From Arthrobacter sp. SLBN-112 (GTDB lineage: Bacteria > Actinomycetota > Actinomycetes > Actinomycetales > Micrococcaceae): DNA of 64,000 bases. The stretch is taken from positions 1,240,001-1,304,000 of the forward strand of contig NZ_VFMU01000001.1 in the NCBI RefSeq assembly GCF_006715225.1, given 5' to 3'. Under the pieces are notes generated by a model. It made no database searches, was not told the DNA's origin, and was given only the letters and a program-made list of their open reading frames with translations. Below are positions 63,373-64,000 of this stretch, one piece after another (positions within the stretch are counted from its first letter, which is position 1; the number at the start of each line of letters is the position of its first letter). The position numbers and the translations under genes were made by a program.

Positions 63373-64000
63373 ATGGGAACCATGGAGTCCACTGCGCGCG
63401 AGTCCGCATCGACGTTGTCCCCAACAGCCCAGTCCCTGATCAACTGGGACCTCGCTGCTTCCACAGCAGCGCGGCTTGCTCCGGCCGGGCCTGTGCTCGG
63501 CGAAAAGGCCATCGGCGAGGCGGTGGACAGCCTTCGCGAGCTGGCGGATGCCTCTGTTCCGCACGTCCACGACATCACCGGGCTGGAGGCGGCGCGGGAC
63601 CTGCGCGATTCCTCGGTGCTGGTGGTGGACCGGGCGTCCTGGGCCAAGGCCAACACCCAGAGCTTCGCGGTGATGCTCAAGCCTGCCATGCAGAAGATGC
63701 TGGACAGCCGCCGCGGCAACCTCAGCCCCGCCGCCGCCCAGGTCAGCGGCGCCATCACCGGCAGCCAGTTGGGGGCCGTGCTTGCCTTCCTGTCCAGCAA
63801 GGTCCTTGGCCAGTACGATCCCTTTGCGGCGCTGGCGGAAAACTCGTCGGCTCCCGCTGCCGGCAGGCTCCTGCTGGTGGCCCCCAACATCGTCTCGGTG
63901 GAGCGCGAGCTCAACGTCACGCCGGAGGATTTCAGGCTCTGGGTCTGCCTGCACGAGCAAACCCACCGTGTCCAGTTCGCGGCAGCCCCCTGGCTGCGGC
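63373..64000 (+). CDS. Zinc-dependent metalloprotease, N-terminal part (DUF2342 type)
   Basis: The first 209 codons of a gene cut by the window end. The zinc motif HEQTH (H194, E195, H198) is visible in LWVCLHEQTHRVQF, and LLLVAPNIVSVER precedes it. This is the actinobacterial 'F420-biosynthesis-associated' zinc-metallohydrolase family, which commonly lies between dacB and tilS. The true substrate is unknown. Start ATG 63373 or 63382. Confidence 0.85.
   Translation, partial: MGTMESTARESASTLSPTAQSLINWDLAASTAARLAPAGPVLGEKAIGEAVDSLRELADASVPHVHDITGLEAARDLRDSSVLVVDRASWAKANTQSFAVMLKPAMQKMLDSRRGNLSPAAAQVSGAITGSQLGAVLAFLSSKVLGQYDPFAALAENSSAPAAGRLLLVAPNIVSVERELNVTPEDFRLWVCLHEQTHRVQFAAAPWLR

Overview
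The window is a high-GC chromosomal segment of an actinobacterium, most likely of the Micrococcaceae (Arthrobacter/Pseudarthrobacter group). This rests on strong G/C bias at third codon positions, frequent GTG starts, some probably leaderless mRNAs, the types of small stress proteins present, and housekeeping neighbourhoods I associate with that group (pheA...serS-HAD; ppa-dacB-metalloprotease). The genus is inferred. I saw no tRNA, rRNA, CRISPR array, insertion sequence or prophage.

Layout. 0-4.5 kb: a leftward c-di-GMP/two-component operon (receiver-GAF-histidine kinase, GGDEF-EAL, EAL). 4.7-13 kb: a methyltransferase, small stress proteins, two SDRs, a glycerate kinase, membrane proteins and a glycosyltransferase. 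13-24.8 kb: a large sugar locus read leftward and faced by a divergent ROK repressor. It holds three Gfo/Idh/MocA oxidoreductases, one degenerate relative, two AP-endonuclease-like TIM barrels, a beta-propeller protein and an ABC importer without its ATPase. It resembles levoglucosan and 3-keto-glycoside catabolism. 24.8-36.9 kb: a GH13 enzyme, a GAF-ANTAR/SGNH pair, a uracil permease facing a RutE-like nitroreductase, pgm, a NERD protein and the lysG/lysE pair. 37-42.1 kb: a GntR-controlled cassette (MatC-like carrier, CaiB/BaiF CoA-transferase, fused AccD-AccA-type carboxyltransferase) that may handle malonate. 42-53.6 kb: small membrane and cysteine-containing proteins, an amidase, rhodanese, pheA, a DagK-like kinase, serS, an AbiEi/DUF559-like gene flanked by repeats, a HAD phosphatase and a histidine phosphatase. 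53.7-64 kb: a large catalase divergent from phosphoketolase, DUF429, a carboxylesterase, ppa, dacB and the start of a zinc metalloprotease.

Themes. A TAAG-N4-CTTA inverted repeat lies just upstream of several stress-type genes (5664 gene, LapA-like gene, katE/xfp, and a near-match before the 10.6-kb SDR), suggesting a shared regulator. Two ~60-bp GCTCCATCA...TGATGGAGC hairpins form a dispersed repeat family. A second repeat (CGCGAACAAG) brackets the AbiEi-like gene. The strongest candidates for new biology are the sugar locus with its degenerate oxidoreductase-like protein and the malonate-type cassette.
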